DNA of 64,000 bases from CAILZL01 sp963791615 (lineage in GTDB: Bacteria; Pseudomonadota; Gammaproteobacteria; Steroidobacterales; Steroidobacteraceae): positions 248,001 to 312,000 of the forward strand of contig CAWBTE010000006.1 in the NCBI GenBank assembly GCA_963791615.1, given 5' to 3'. The notes beneath the pieces are model-generated. The model had not been told where the DNA came from. It saw only the letters and a program-made list of their open reading frames with translations, and did no database searches. Within the stretch, counting starts at the first letter, position 1, and each line of letters starts with the position of its first letter. Of this stretch, positions 34,991-45,101 are shown one piece after another. The position numbers and the translations under genes were made by a program.

Positions 34991-36733
34991 ATGACCTGCC
35001 GGATACGCGTTGCCGCGATGCTATGCGGTGTTGTAGTGGTTCTAAGTGCCATGGCATGGTCTGCCCCCGCCTCGGCCCGAACGCTCTATGTTTCGGCGAG
35101 TGGAGCGGAGACTGGTAATGGAATCCGGTCGACACCGTTTCACAACCTGGCTGCAGTCGAACAAGCGTCCAAGCCCGGGGATACAATCGTAGTCTTGGCG
35201 ACGCCGCTTGGCGTACCGCCACTCGAAGGCGGCATTGCGCTGAAAGAGGGTCAAAAGCTGGTTGGCGATGGCCCTGAAGTCGTAATGGCAATGACGCCGC
35301 TGACTGTTGCGGCGCGCATTACCAATACAACAGAGGCCAACAACGGCGACGCCGTGGTCATGGCCGATAACGCCAGCGTGTCGAACCTTGTCATCCTGAA
35401 CGCCCGCCGTTCGGGGGTCTACATAAATGACGTAACAGGCGTCACCGTTGCAGGCAATTCCATATCGGCGTCGAACACGTCATGCCAGCCGACGCAAGGT
35501 TACGAAGGCAAGCTGTACACCGGTCGGCCGATGAATGGTTATGCCGCCGTGATGGCTGACTATATGACCCGCGAAGCCAGCTTCTCGGTGATCGACAACC
35601 GGATACATGACGGTATGTGCATGGACGGCATCCACGTCCGGGCGGGTGGCAACTCCGTGGTGAGCGGACGTATCGATCGGAACGTCGTAACGCGCTTGCA
35701 GCAAGGCAAACCGTTCGTTGCGGTGCTCGGTATCGCGCTTGAGACCAAGGACAGCGCTGCCCTGACGGTAACGTCAGATGGCAACACGCAGACCTTCATC
35801 GGCAACCCTGTCGGCGGCGTGCCGGAAGCCGATTGCGAGGGATTGCTCAGTCATCAGACCGGTGGCGAGCTTCGCTGGACCATCACACGCAACTACTTTG
35901 CGCACGGCGTGGGCGGCTCGTCGTGCAATGGAGCGGAGTTCTTCATCACCGGAGGCGATGCGAATTCGACGATTGCCATTTCTGATAGCCTGTTCCTCGA
36001 TGCGCAGGGGGACATGCTGCAGAACATCAATCTGGGAACAGGTGAAACCACGCTGACGATGGAGCGGGTTACCATCGCACACACGCACTTGGCTACCGAA
36101 CCAAGTGGTCCACCGGAGTCGCGTGGCTCCAATCCTGCCGGCAACGAGGCCGGGCGACCTCGAGGCCATTGCGTCATGCTGGTGACGCAAGGACCGGGCG
36201 GCGCTAACCGCGCCAAGATTAGCGAAAGCGCGTTTTCGAATTGCAGCGGAGATGGCGTGTTCATGTTCTATGCGCCTTTCCTTGGATTACCGGGCGCAAG
36301 CCGTGAACTAAGCCTCGATATCGATCGGAGCACGATCACTGCCGTGAGTGGCCATGGCCTGCGCTGGGCAAACCATGGATCAGTCGATCGCGCTTCGGTG
36401 AAAGTCCGCAACAGCCTTATCGCGGGAGCGCTCGACAAGGCCGCGGTCGCGCTGGTGCAGAATCAATCCGGTGCAAATCTCAAGGTCGGAACCTTCGATT
36501 TCGGCACCGCAAGTGCACCCGGCGGTAACTGTATCGGTCTGCCGGGCCCCAGGGCGGTAGAACTGGTCGGGATTGACGCTACTTTCGTCGGCAATTTCTG
36601 GGGCGCGAATATCGCAGCCCCGTCACCGGACCATACGGGCACGCCCTTGGTCGACACGATCTGGGTGAGCGGAGGGCAGATCGACACGGGAGCGGCTCTG
36701 ACAACGGCACCATCAACCTGCGGCAGTAGGTAG
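34991..36733 (+). CDS. Secreted right-handed beta-helix repeat protein
   Basis: A 580-residue exported protein. The signal peptide (MTCRIRVAAMLCGVVVVLSA, cleaved near APASA) is followed by LYVSASGAETGNGIRSTPFHNLAAVEQA, the usual opening of parallel beta-helix (DUF1565/pectate-lyase-like) proteins. Many short repeating turns follow, such as VSNLVILNARRSGVYINDVTGVTVAG and NSIIDN-like segments. Cysteines are few and spread out. Start 34991 is chosen because GGGAGAG precedes it and the signal peptide then begins cleanly. Such proteins bind or cleave polysaccharides; no catalytic residues can be named. It sits between a TonB receptor and a GH3 glycosidase. Confidence 0.8.
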   Translation: MTCRIRVAAMLCGVVVVLSAMAWSAPASARTLYVSASGAETGNGIRSTPFHNLAAVEQASKPGDTIVVLATPLGVPPLEGGIALKEGQKLVGDGPEVVMAMTPLTVAARITNTTEANNGDAVVMADNASVSNLVILNARRSGVYINDVTGVTVAGNSISASNTSCQPTQGYEGKLYTGRPMNGYAAVMADYMTREASFSVIDNRIHDGMCMDGIHVRAGGNSVVSGRIDRNVVTRLQQGKPFVAVLGIALETKDSAALTVTSDGNTQTFIGNPVGGVPEADCEGLLSHQTGGELRWTITRNYFAHGVGGSSCNGAEFFITGGDANSTIAISDSLFLDAQGDMLQNINLGTGETTLTMERVTIAHTHLATEPSGPPESRGSNPAGNEAGRPRGHCVMLVTQGPGGANRAKISESAFSNCSGDGVFMFYAPFLGLPGASRELSLDIDRSTITAVSGHGLRWANHGSVDRASVKVRNSLIAGALDKAAVALVQNQSGANLKVGTFDFGTASAPGGNCIGLPGPRAVELVGIDATFVGNFWGANIAAPSPDHTGTPLVDTIWVSGGQIDTGAALTTAPSTCGSR

Positions 36734-36760
36734 CCAGTAATGAGGCAGTCCCCGCCTAAT

Positions 36761-36832
36761 GAAGCATTTTTCGGAGCGATGGCGTTCATGACGCGCCGAG
36801 ACAGTACGGAGTGCGCGTCGGGTACTCGTTCT
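36761..36832 (+). pseudogene. C-terminal remnant of a TonB-dependent receptor
   Basis: One frame reads DGVHDAPRQYGVRVGYSFW, which matches the end of the upstream receptor (APRQYGVRVGYTF) almost exactly, although the DNA differs at several sites. It has no upstream gene body, so it is the leftover 3' end of a second receptor gene. A terminator hairpin follows, as it does after the intact receptor. Confidence 0.7.
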
Positions 36833-36851
36833 GGTTGTTTCTCGCACACAA

Positions 36852-36884
36852 CTCACGACACTCGCGGCAGTGTCGTGAGATTTT
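36852..36884 (+). terminator. Rho-independent terminator
   Basis: Perfect 11-bp stem CTCACGACACT/AGTGTCGTGAG at 36852-36879 with loop CGCGGC, followed by ATTTT. It resembles the terminator of the intact TonB receptor in sequence and place. Confidence 0.72.
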
Positions 36885-37130
36885 CACTCCCACAGATCGT
36901 CAGGACGGGTGCTCGCGCCAGGCCTGTTCAGCAGGCCTTGTTGCGTTGGCGCAGAAAACCGCTCCGCCAAGCACCTGGATTGTGTTACCGGCCACTTCGA
37001 ACGCCACCTCGTCCCCGGTTGTCAAGACGATGGGAAGGAGCCAGGTGGCAAGCACCTCTGCCTCGCTACATGTTAGAGAAAACGTCGCAATCAACTGACC
37101 CAATCCGCCCAAATCCGTTGAGTGAAAAGC

Positions 37131-39336
37131 ATGGTCCGGCTAAAAACATACTTTGTTCTGGCAGCTGCGCTGACGTCGTCGGCGATGCTCGTCCGCGCCG
37201 CAGAGACGACGATGAATGCCCAAGTCGGGGCGGTTGCTGTCGAGAAGATGATGACTGACGATGAACGCGTCATCCTGACCAACGGCATCATGCCACTGCC
37301 TATAGGACCGGCGGTACATATACCGGAAGGGGCCATCATCGGAGGCGGGTTTGTTCCTGGTGTGCCCCGTCTTGGCGTTCCGGCACTAACCGAAACCGAC
37401 GCCAGCCTCGGCGTCTCGTATGTCATGGGATTGCGCAACGATGACGGGGCGACCGCTCTGCCCTCCGGCACAGCGCTCGGCTCCACCTGGAATGCTCGAC
37501 TCATGCGGCAAGCCGGCGCGATGATTGGCAGCGAGGCCCGGGCGAAAGGGTTCAATGTCATGCTGGCTGGCGGCATCAATCTGATGCGCGATCCACGCAA
37601 TGGGCGGACGTTTGAATATCTTGGCGAAGATCCCCTGCATTCAGGTGTACTGAGCGGGGAAGCGATTGCCGGCGTTCAGTCCAATCATGTCATTTCCACA
37701 GTCAAACATTTCGCCCTGAACGGACAGGAAACGGGACGCCAATTCGTCAATTCGAAGATCAGCGAAGCAGCGGCGCGCGAAAGCGACCTGCTGGCATTCC
37801 AGATTGCGATTGAACGAGGGCAGCCTGGTGCGGTCATGTGCGCCTACAACAAGGTCAATGGGCATCAGGCATGCGGGAACGACTGGCTGCTGAATCAGGT
37901 TCTCAAACGCGACTGGGGCTACAAGGGTTTCGTCATGTCGGACTGGGGTGCGGTACACGGCGTTGATTTTGCTTTGAAGGGCCTTGACCAGCAATCAGGT
38001 GCGCAGCTCGATCCCAGGGTGTTCCTTGGCGCCGATCTGGCCGAAGCGGCGAACAGGGATCCAGCCTATGCGACCAGGCTTTCGGACATGAACCGCCGCA
38101 TCTTGCGATCGATTTTTACGGTGGGTGTGGATCAGCATCCACCGGTCAAACGCGCGATCGATTTCAAGGTCAATGGCGACGTCGCCGAAGAAGTGGCGCG
38201 GCAGGCAATTGTGCTGCTCCGGAACCGGAACAATGCCTTGCCGCTTTCTGCCAGCGCCAAACGGATCGCCGTAATTGGCGGCCATGCCGATACCGGTGTC
38301 TTGTCTGGCGCGGGCTCTTCACAGGTTCATGCCGATGGTGGACCCGCCCTGTTCATTCCGCTCGGCGGCGATGGCCCTTTCGCCACGCTAATCGGCGAGG
38401 CGTACCATCGCTCCAATCCGCTCAAGGCAATCAAGGCACGGGCGCCTCTGGCTCACGTGACATACCGATCGGGGCAATATCTTGCACATGGGAGTCGACC
38501 CTGAAAAAAATGCCGATGTCGCGATTGTCTTCGCAACCCAATGGCAGTCCGAAGGATTCGACCAGCCCGATCTGAGCTTGCCCCGAGGGCAAGACGCGCT
38601 GATTACAGCGGTGGCTGCCGCGAATCCCAATACCATCGTTGTCCTGGAAACAGGGAGCGCGGTTGCCATGCCCTGGCTCGACCAGACAGCTGCTGTCGTC
38701 GAAGCATGGTATCCAGGAATCCGAGGAGCTGAAGCCATTGCCGGTGTTCTGTTTGGCGATATAAATCCATCGGGCCGGCTGCCGATTACCTTTCCGGCAA
38801 GCCTCGATCAGCTTCCTCGTCCGAAACTCGATGGCAGCGACAGTGTCGAACCCGATTTCGTGGGCAAGGGCCTGCCCGGACAAACGCTGGAAGTTGACTA
38901 CGATATCGAAGGGTCGGACGTTGGCTACCGCTGGTTTGCGAGGACTGGTAGAAAGCCCTTGTTCCCCTTCGGATATGGCCTGTCCTATACCAGCTTTGCC
39001 CATTCCGGTCTGAAGATTTCAAGCGGAAAGACGGTCACAGCCACCTTCACTGTAACCAACACGGGTCAGCGTGATGGCGCAGATGCGCCGCAGCTGTATC
39101 TGGTTGCTGTCAACGGCCAAACAAAGCTGCGCCTTGCGGGATTTGAGCGTGTCGAACTGGCCGCTGGTACATCGAAGGTCGTGACAATCAGTATCGATCC
39201 CAGAATTCTGGCGGACTGGGAGAGTGACAAATGGCAGATCGTTGCGGGCCGGTACGTGTTCGCACTGGGAATGTCAGCCAGTACGCTTGGACCGGAGCAG
39301 TCAACCAGACTCAACGCGCGCTCATGGACCCCTTGA
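37131..39336 (+). CDS. Glycoside hydrolase family 3 beta-glycosidase, frameshifted
   Basis: Two frames give one secreted GH3 enzyme of about 735 residues. The first frame carries a signal peptide (TYFVLAAALTSSAMLVRA), the (beta/alpha)8 domain with LGEDPLHSG, STVKHFALNGQETGR and the nucleophile motif KGFVMSDWGAVHG. It then runs into the second domain (VLLRNRNNALPLSASAKRIAVIGGHAD). The break is near 38490, where VTYRSG should connect to ADVAIVFATQWQSEGFD. The second frame completes the domain (GNINPSGRLPITFP-like motif GDINPSGRLPITFP) and the fibronectin-like domain (PLFPFGYGLSYTSF, VTNTGQRDGADAPQLYL). Likely cleaves a glycoside in the periplasm. Confidence 0.88.
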
Positions 39337-39383
39337 GCTGATGTGCAACAACGCGAACGGTGCCTGCGGCTCCGTTCGTCTTT

Positions 39384-40304
39384 TCATCGGATCGGCTGCG
39401 CCCATGCACGCTTGTCCTGCTCCAATATTTCAAGCAGCGGACGGGGCTTCTTGCCGGTAATGAACTGCACGTGATGCGACAGTATTGCGTGGTAATCCTC
39501 ACCAAAGGCGATGAAGTTCGAGACCAGCTCATCTGAGCCGTAAGTTTGCGCCGGTTCAGTCGCGCCTTCGGTGTAGCCACGCGGGATACCCCAGGCGTCA
39601 AACTTCGCATACATTTCTTCCGGAGTGAGCACGATATACTCGATCGGCACGTTGTACAGATTCGAGATCATTTTCGAAATATCCCTGAACGTCAGCAAGT
39701 CCGGTCCGGTAATTTCATAGGTGACGCGAGAATGCCTTTCAGGCTCGAGCAGACAGGTTGCTGCACACAAGGCAATATCGCGTTTCGATACCGGCGCTAT
39801 CATTCCGTGATCACTGATCTGGAACCATTTTCCGGACCGCAGTACAGACTGCGACATCGGCGTAAACAGCTCCGCATAGGTTTGATTGCGCAGAATGGTG
39901 AATCCCAGCCCGGATTCATGGAGGTCACGTTCGGTAACGATATGATCGCCTGCCGAAATGGTCCCGTTGCGTGGATGCACTCCTGCCACTGAGGTATAGA
40001 CGATGTGTTTGATACCCGCTTTCCTCGCTGCTGCAATGGCGTTGCGATGCTCGGGGATTCGCCTGGATACCGCGTGCCCACTAATCACCATCAACACATC
40101 ATTGCCTTGGTAGGCTGCTTCAAGCGACGGCAAATCCCGATAGTCGCCGCGGCATACTTTCGCGCCCAGAGTCGCCGCGTCACGCAGTGCCTCTGGATTG
40201 CGGGTAACCAGTGTCAGATTTTTTTCCTCCGTGCGCTTTAGAAGGATTTCCGTTATCCGCCTGCCGAGATCGCCAGAAGCACCACTGATTGCAATATTAC
40301 GCAT
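39384..40304 (-). CDS. NmrA-like family NAD(P)-binding protein
   Basis: A 306-residue atypical SDR of the NmrA/quinone-oxidoreductase group: ISGASGDLGRRITEILL at the start (GxxGxxG cofactor motif), RGDYRDLPSLEAAYQGNDVLM, HIVYTSVAGVHP and the TERDLHESGLGFTILRNQTYAEL helix with no YxxxK catalytic pair. These proteins act as NAD(P)H-dependent quinone reductases or redox sensors. It converges with the GH3 gene and is followed on the same strand, 56 bp upstream, by an MFS transporter gene; the two probably form one unit. Confidence 0.85.
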   Translation of the reverse strand: MRNIAISGASGDLGRRITEILLKRTEEKNLTLVTRNPEALRDAATLGAKVCRGDYRDLPSLEAAYQGNDVLMVISGHAVSRRIPEHRNAIAAARKAGIKHIVYTSVAGVHPRNGTISAGDHIVTERDLHESGLGFTILRNQTYAELFTPMSQSVLRSGKWFQISDHGMIAPVSKRDIALCAATCLLEPERHSRVTYEITGPDLLTFRDISKMISNLYNVPIEYIVLTPEEMYAKFDAWGIPRGYTEGATEPAQTYGSDELVSNFIAFGEDYHAILSHHVQFITGKKPRPLLEILEQDKRAWAQPIR

Positions 40305-40360
40305 GCCTTTCTCGCATCGCTGTTTGCGTATTCAGCATTGCCTGGAGCTACCCACGAGTA

Positions 40361-41530
40361 TCATGCGGCCCTTTGTAGCGTTACACGCTCAACATTACTG
40401 CGAGGCAATCGCGAGAAGCAGGCCACTGCAATGCAGGCTGTCACACAAGCGGCCGCACCGATTGCCGGATAGCCGGCAAACTTGATCAGCGTACCGCCCA
40501 GCACCGGCCCGATGGCCGCGCCCGTCATCATCATCGCTGGCGTTGCCGCGAGGAAACGGCCGGAGGTGTCCAGCTGCGCCAGCAGGCCGAACCCGAATAC
40601 GTGCGTGAACAGGATTGTCGCGACAAACAGCGAGCCTGCGACAGCATAGGGCAGGTAAGTTGCGGACGTGAAAATGGTGATGGCGAGCGCGGCTTGCACG
40701 ATTGGGCCGCCGAGCAGGACGTTGCGAGGTGATATGCGCTTCTCCAGCAATGCAGCAATGGCTGTGGGGAACAAGTTGACGAAGCCCAGTGCCGCGAGAA
40801 CGGCCGTTACCTTTGTGACACCATAATCGTGATCAGCGCCAACGCGTTCGAGAAAGCTGAATGACATCGACTGCACCAGGCTCATGCAGCAAAGACCCAG
40901 AGCTCCACCCCACAGCGCCCGCGAGTATTGCCCCTGAGATGACGACTGAGCATCGGCTGGCATCGCAGTGATTGGGTTAACGGCCGGGAATATCAGCAGC
41001 GCGGCCAGTGCGCCGACGACCATCACCACCGCGAACACCTCAAACACCACCTGAGCGCCGATGCGTGCCATGAACGGAGGCATGCTGGCAAGAAACATCA
41101 GCGCGAACACGCCCTGCGCCGTGCCACAAATTGCGAACAACCGGTGTGGGTTACCGCTGCGCGCTACGGTACCGTGTGTGACGCTCAGCGCGGTGCCAAT
41201 CGCCACGCCACCAATCGCATGCAGTACTGCCATGCGGCCGAAGTCCGGTGTGCCAGCCAGCAAATGAAATGCTAGCGCCGCAGCGGTAAAACCAACAAAT
41301 GCAAGCCAGCGGCCTGTTGCCAAACGGTTGAACAACGGTGCGATGGTGATGCTTGCAAGTACGGCTCCCGCCAGAAATAGTGTCACCAGCAGCCCCGCCT
41401 GCTGCGGATCAAAATGATACTGCTGGATCAACGCCCCAACCCACAACGGCAGCGCGACGAGATCGACAAGGCCTGCACAGTGTGCGATGCACAGCGCAAT
41501 GCGACCGGCTACTGAATCGGTACGGATCAT
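40361..41530 (-). CDS. Major facilitator superfamily transporter
   Basis: A 389-residue inner-membrane protein with about twelve hydrophobic helices and a short central loop (PAVNPITAMPADAQSSSQGQYS) dividing two six-helix halves. The loop-2 motif is diverged (NRLATGRWLAFVG). The sequence resembles drug or aromatic-acid exporters without being assignable. Start 41530 (MIRTDS) is preferred over 41536. The gap to the divergent FadB-like gene holds two operator-like boxes. Confidence 0.85.
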   Translation of the reverse strand: MIRTDSVAGRIALCIAHCAGLVDLVALPLWVGALIQQYHFDPQQAGLLVTLFLAGAVLASITIAPLFNRLATGRWLAFVGFTAAALAFHLLAGTPDFGRMAVLHAIGGVAIGTALSVTHGTVARSGNPHRLFAICGTAQGVFALMFLASMPPFMARIGAQVVFEVFAVVMVVGALAALLIFPAVNPITAMPADAQSSSQGQYSRALWGGALGLCCMSLVQSMSFSFLERVGADHDYGVTKVTAVLAALGFVNLFPTAIAALLEKRISPRNVLLGGPIVQAALAITIFTSATYLPYAVAGSLFVATILFTHVFGFGLLAQLDTSGRFLAATPAMMMTGAAIGPVLGGTLIKFAGYPAIGAAACVTACIAVACFSRLPRSNVERVTLQRAA

Positions 41531-41620
41531 CCCCACTTCTCCTGTCGATTGCTGTTTCGCGTATCGGACACGATTACAGTGTAGGGTGCAACGCCTGCGG
41601 CACAGAAGGCGATATGACTG

Positions 41621-41640
41621 TGCCCCTCTTCGTGGGTGGG
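41621..41640 (-). promoter_or_regulatory. Operator-like GC box 5
   Basis: Read on the minus strand: CCCACCC, spacer ACGAAG, then AGGGGCA. It is an inverted partner of box 6, which shares its CTCTTCG core. Confidence 0.6.
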
Positions 41641-41671
41641 CAGCCCCCCTCCTTCAGAGATACTTAGCATT

Positions 41672-41692
41672 ACCCCTCGCGAAGAGGGGTGC
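41672..41692 (+). promoter_or_regulatory. Operator-like GC box 6
   Basis: ACCCCTC, spacer GCGAAG, then AGGGGTGC; CCCCTC/GAGGGG is also a perfect palindrome. A TATAAC hexamer follows 27 bp further on (41719-41724), upstream of the FadB-like gene. Confidence 0.6.
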
Positions 41693-41765
41693 CTGCACCT
41701 GCCTACCACTTCTTAAACTATAACTTGAACTGCGACTTGGGGACGATTGGGGGCTCTACATCAAC

Positions 41766-43889
41766 ATGTCTCACTATCAATCAAATAACGGCGTAGCCGT
41801 CATCACGCTCGACCACCCGCCCGTGAATGCGCTGGCACTGGCGCTGCGTCGCAAGCTCGGTAACGCGCTGCTCGCTGCCCTTGACGATCCTGCGGTACAC
41901 GCTATGGTCATCACCGGTACGGATCGCGGCTTCAGTGCCGGTGGGGACATCACTGAATTCGATCTGCCTGCGGTATCGCAGGAGCCCACGCTGTTTACGC
42001 TGTTCTCACGCATTGAGACAAGCCCGAAACCGGTGGTGGCCGCTCTGCGTGGCATGGCGATGGGCGGCGGGCTAGAGCTGGCCATGGCTTGTCACGCTCG
42101 CGTGGCTCACTCAAATACACAGGTGGGTCTTCCGGAAATACACCTTGGCCTGCTGCCCGGCGCCGGCGGCACGCAACGCTTGCCGCGACTGGTAGGGTTG
42201 GAACTGGCATTCAACATGATCTTGCAGGGTAAGACACAGCCTGCGCACAGCTTGCGAGACAGTGGCTTGTTCGATGTGGTCACCGATGACGACGTATTGA
42301 CCGCAGCCATCGCCTTGGCTGCCGAGCTTGCCGCTCAAGTGAGCACGGGCCGACCGCTCAGGCGCACTGGCGCCTTGAGTGTGCAGATGCCCAATGCCGA
42401 AGCCTTCCTCGCTTTCGGACGCGCCACAGTGAAAGCCAAGGCACGCGGACTACCCGCGCCGCTGGCTTGTGTGGATTGCCTTGAATTCGCCGTCACCTTG
42501 CCCTTCGAAGAGGGCCTGGCGCGAGAGCACGAAATAATTTCCCGACTATGCACAACACCGGAATTTGTCGGCCTGCGTCATGCATTTCTGGCGGAACGCC
42601 GCGCTGCGCAGATTTCCGATCTGCCGGTCGATGGCAAACCGCGTCCTGTTGAGCAGGCGGTCGTAATCGGTGCCGGCACGATGGGCTCGGGCATTGCCAT
42701 GAGCCTGGCCAACGCCGGCATTCCGGTCACGATGATCGAACGCGAACAGGCCGCGCTGGATCGCGGCCTTAACACGCTGCGACAAAACTACGAAGCCAGC
42801 CTGAAGAAAGGCCAACTCACCGCCGCGCAATTCGGACAACGACTGGGACTCATCCACGGTCAGCTGAATTACGAAAGCGTGCGCAAGGCCGACCTGGTAA
42901 TAGAAGCCGTATTCGAAGACATGAACATCAAGCGCACGGTGTTCGAACAGCTGGATGCCCTCGCACCACCCGGCGCTATTCTCGCCACCAATACTTCGAT
43001 GCTGGATGTGAACCAGATCGCCAGCGTTACCCGGCGGCCGCAGGACGTACTGGGTCTGCATTTCTTCAGCCCCGCGCATGTCATGAAACTGCTGGAAATC
43101 GTGCGCGGCGAGCACACTGCGCCGGAGGTGCTTGCCACCGCGTTAGCGCTGGCGCGCCGCATTGGCAAGACCGCCGTGGTGTCGGGTGTGTGCGAAGGCT
43201 TCATCGGCAATCGCATGTTGCAGCCTTACTTGACGCAGGCCGGCCTGCTGCTGGATGAAGGCGCACTGCCGCAGCAAGTCGATCGTGCGATAGAAAACTG
43301 GGGCATGGCCATGGGACCGTTCCGGATGTGCGATCTGGCCGGCAACGACTTGGGCGCAGAAATCCGCAAACAACACTTGGAGAAGCATCCGGATCTGGTG
43401 CTGTCGCAAACGTTCGATGCGGTGGTGGCACTGGGCCGGTATGGCCAGAAAGTCGGTCGCGGCTGGTACGACTACCTGCCCGGCCAACGCGCGCCTCAAC
43501 CCAGCGAGGAAGTCAACGCGGCAATCGTCGCCGAGTCGCAGCGGCTTGGATTGCAGCGCCGAAAAATCGCCGACGCAGAAATCGTCGATCGTCTGTTGTT
43601 CGCCTTGATCAACGAAGGCGCCAAAATCCTTGAAGAAGGCATCGCGCAACGCTCATCCGACATCGATGTCGTCTACGTCGCCGGTTACGGCTTCCCGCGC
43701 TGGCGCGGTGGCCCGATGTTCAGCGCCGATCGCCGCGGACTGCACGATGTGCTCGCCGGGATGCAGCGTCTGGCATACGGACCGAGCTACCAGCGTCGAG
43801 CGGTCTTCTGGCAACCCGCCAATTTGCTACGCCGATTGGCCGAGAACGGCCAGTCCTTCAGCTCGCTCATTCAATCGGAGCTTCCATGA
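41766..43889 (+). CDS. FadB-like multifunctional enoyl-CoA hydratase/3-hydroxyacyl-CoA dehydrogenase
   Basis: A 707-residue fusion enzyme that hydrates an enoyl-CoA and oxidises the resulting 3-hydroxyacyl-CoA. The N-terminal crotonase domain has GFSAGGDITEF, MAMGGGLELAMACHARVA and EIHLGLLPGAGGTQRLPRLVG, including the catalytic-Glu type motif. The dehydrogenase domain (from about residue 290) has AVVIGAGTMGSGIAMSLANAG, NTSMLDVNQIAS and LGLHFFSPAHVMKLLEIVRG, and two C-terminal HAD domains with GFIGNRM and YVAGYGFPRWRGGPMF. The stop codon overlaps the thiolase start (ATGA). Confidence 0.95.
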   Translation: MSHYQSNNGVAVITLDHPPVNALALALRRKLGNALLAALDDPAVHAMVITGTDRGFSAGGDITEFDLPAVSQEPTLFTLFSRIETSPKPVVAALRGMAMGGGLELAMACHARVAHSNTQVGLPEIHLGLLPGAGGTQRLPRLVGLELAFNMILQGKTQPAHSLRDSGLFDVVTDDDVLTAAIALAAELAAQVSTGRPLRRTGALSVQMPNAEAFLAFGRATVKAKARGLPAPLACVDCLEFAVTLPFEEGLAREHEIISRLCTTPEFVGLRHAFLAERRAAQISDLPVDGKPRPVEQAVVIGAGTMGSGIAMSLANAGIPVTMIEREQAALDRGLNTLRQNYEASLKKGQLTAAQFGQRLGLIHGQLNYESVRKADLVIEAVFEDMNIKRTVFEQLDALAPPGAILATNTSMLDVNQIASVTRRPQDVLGLHFFSPAHVMKLLEIVRGEHTAPEVLATALALARRIGKTAVVSGVCEGFIGNRMLQPYLTQAGLLLDEGALPQQVDRAIENWGMAMGPFRMCDLAGNDLGAEIRKQHLEKHPDLVLSQTFDAVVALGRYGQKVGRGWYDYLPGQRAPQPSEEVNAAIVAESQRLGLQRRKIADAEIVDRLLFALINEGAKILEEGIAQRSSDIDVVYVAGYGFPRWRGGPMFSADRRGLHDVLAGMQRLAYGPSYQRRAVFWQPANLLRRLAENGQSFSSLIQSELP

Positions 43890-45070
43890 CTGACGCAGTA
43901 ATCGTCTCGACTGCACGCACTGCACTCGCCAAGTCTTACAAGGGTGGCTTCAATCTCACTCACCCGGTGACGCTTGGCGGACATGTCGTGGCACACGCCA
44001 TCGAGCGTGCCGGTCTTCAACCAGCCGAAGTGCAAGACGTGATCCTCGGCAGCTCGTTTCTGGAAGGCTCCGCTGGCGCGAACATGGCGCGCATGGTGGC
44101 GCTGCGCGCCGGCTGTCCAGTGACCACCTGCGGCCTGACCATCAACCGCTTCTGCGCCACTGGTCTGCAATCCATCGCGTTGGCCGCACAGCGTGTGATC
44201 GCTGGCGAGGGCGATATCTACGTCGCCGGCGGCATCGAATCGATCACGCTGGTGCAAGCGACACGCCAACACCTTCAACCTCAAGGAAACCTGGGTCGAA
44301 CAACATCAACCCGCCGTGTACTGGAGCATGCTCGATACCGCTGAAGTGGTGGCCAAGCGTTACAACATCTCGCGCGAGCGGCAGGACGAATACGGCGTAC
44401 GCAGCCAACTGCGTGCCGCACAGGCGCGTGAGCGACGGCCGCTTCGATGCCGAGATCGTACCGCTCGAAACGACCATGGCGGTCGCACGCCCGGATGGCA
44501 GCGTCGGGCACTCAGTTGGTCACCGTGGCGCAGGACGAGGGAATACGCGCCGACACCACGCTGGAATCGGTAGCCAAGATCCGCACAGTGTTGCCCGGCG
44601 GCGTGATCACAGCGGGCAATGCCAGTCAGCTCTCGGACGGCGCGTCGGCTTGTGTGGTGATGAGTGATGGCGAAGCCGCACAACGTGGACTGAAACCACT
44701 CGGTGTGTTTCGCGGCTTTCAGGTAGCAGGCTGCGAGCCGGATGAAATGGGAATCGGGCCAGTGTTCGCTGTACCCAAATTGCTGGCCAAGGCCGGATTG
44801 ATGATCGAAGACATCGGCCTGTGGGAACTCAATGAAGCGTTTGCCGTGCAAGTGCTGTATTGCCAAGATCGGTTGGGCATCCCCGATGATCGAATGAACG
44901 TGGACGGCGGAGCCATTGCCGTTGGCCATCCGTATGGCATGAGCGGCTCGCGTATGGTGGGCCATGCGCTGATCGAAGGTCGTCGCCGCGGCGTGCGCTA
45001 TGTGGTGGTAACCATGTGTATCGGGGGTGGCATGGGTGCCGCCGGTTTGTTTGAAGTGCTGCCAGCCTGA
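43886..45070 (+). CDS. Acetyl-CoA acyltransferase (thiolase), frameshifted
   Basis: Thiolase partner of the FadB-like enzyme. The first frame has MTDAVIVSTARTALAKSYKG, the catalytic Cys in INRFCATGLQSIALAAQ and VAGGIESI. After a frame change near 44270 come LDTAEVVAKRYNISRERQDEYG; a second and third change lie between about 44420 and 44510, and the last frame carries LPGGVITAGNASQLSDGASA, LWELNEAFAVQ, GGAIAVGHPYGMSGSR and the second Cys motif TMCIGGGMGAAG. All active-site motifs are present, so the breaks may be indel errors. Overlaps the upstream gene by four bases and precedes an SDR gene by 31 bp. Confidence 0.88.
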
Positions 45071-45101
45071 TTCAGCGATGACATTTTTGCGGGAAGAATC
45101 C

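Noticed and set aside
36900..37112. Minus-strand 70-residue frame before the GH3 gene
   Set aside because: A plausible-looking stretch is present, but a similar plus-strand frame overlaps it, there is no ribosome-binding site and no family motif.
44260..44520. Programmed frameshifting as an explanation for the broken thiolase
   Set aside because: There are three changes in 250 bp with no slippery sequence or downstream structure, and similar breaks occur in unrelated genes nearby.
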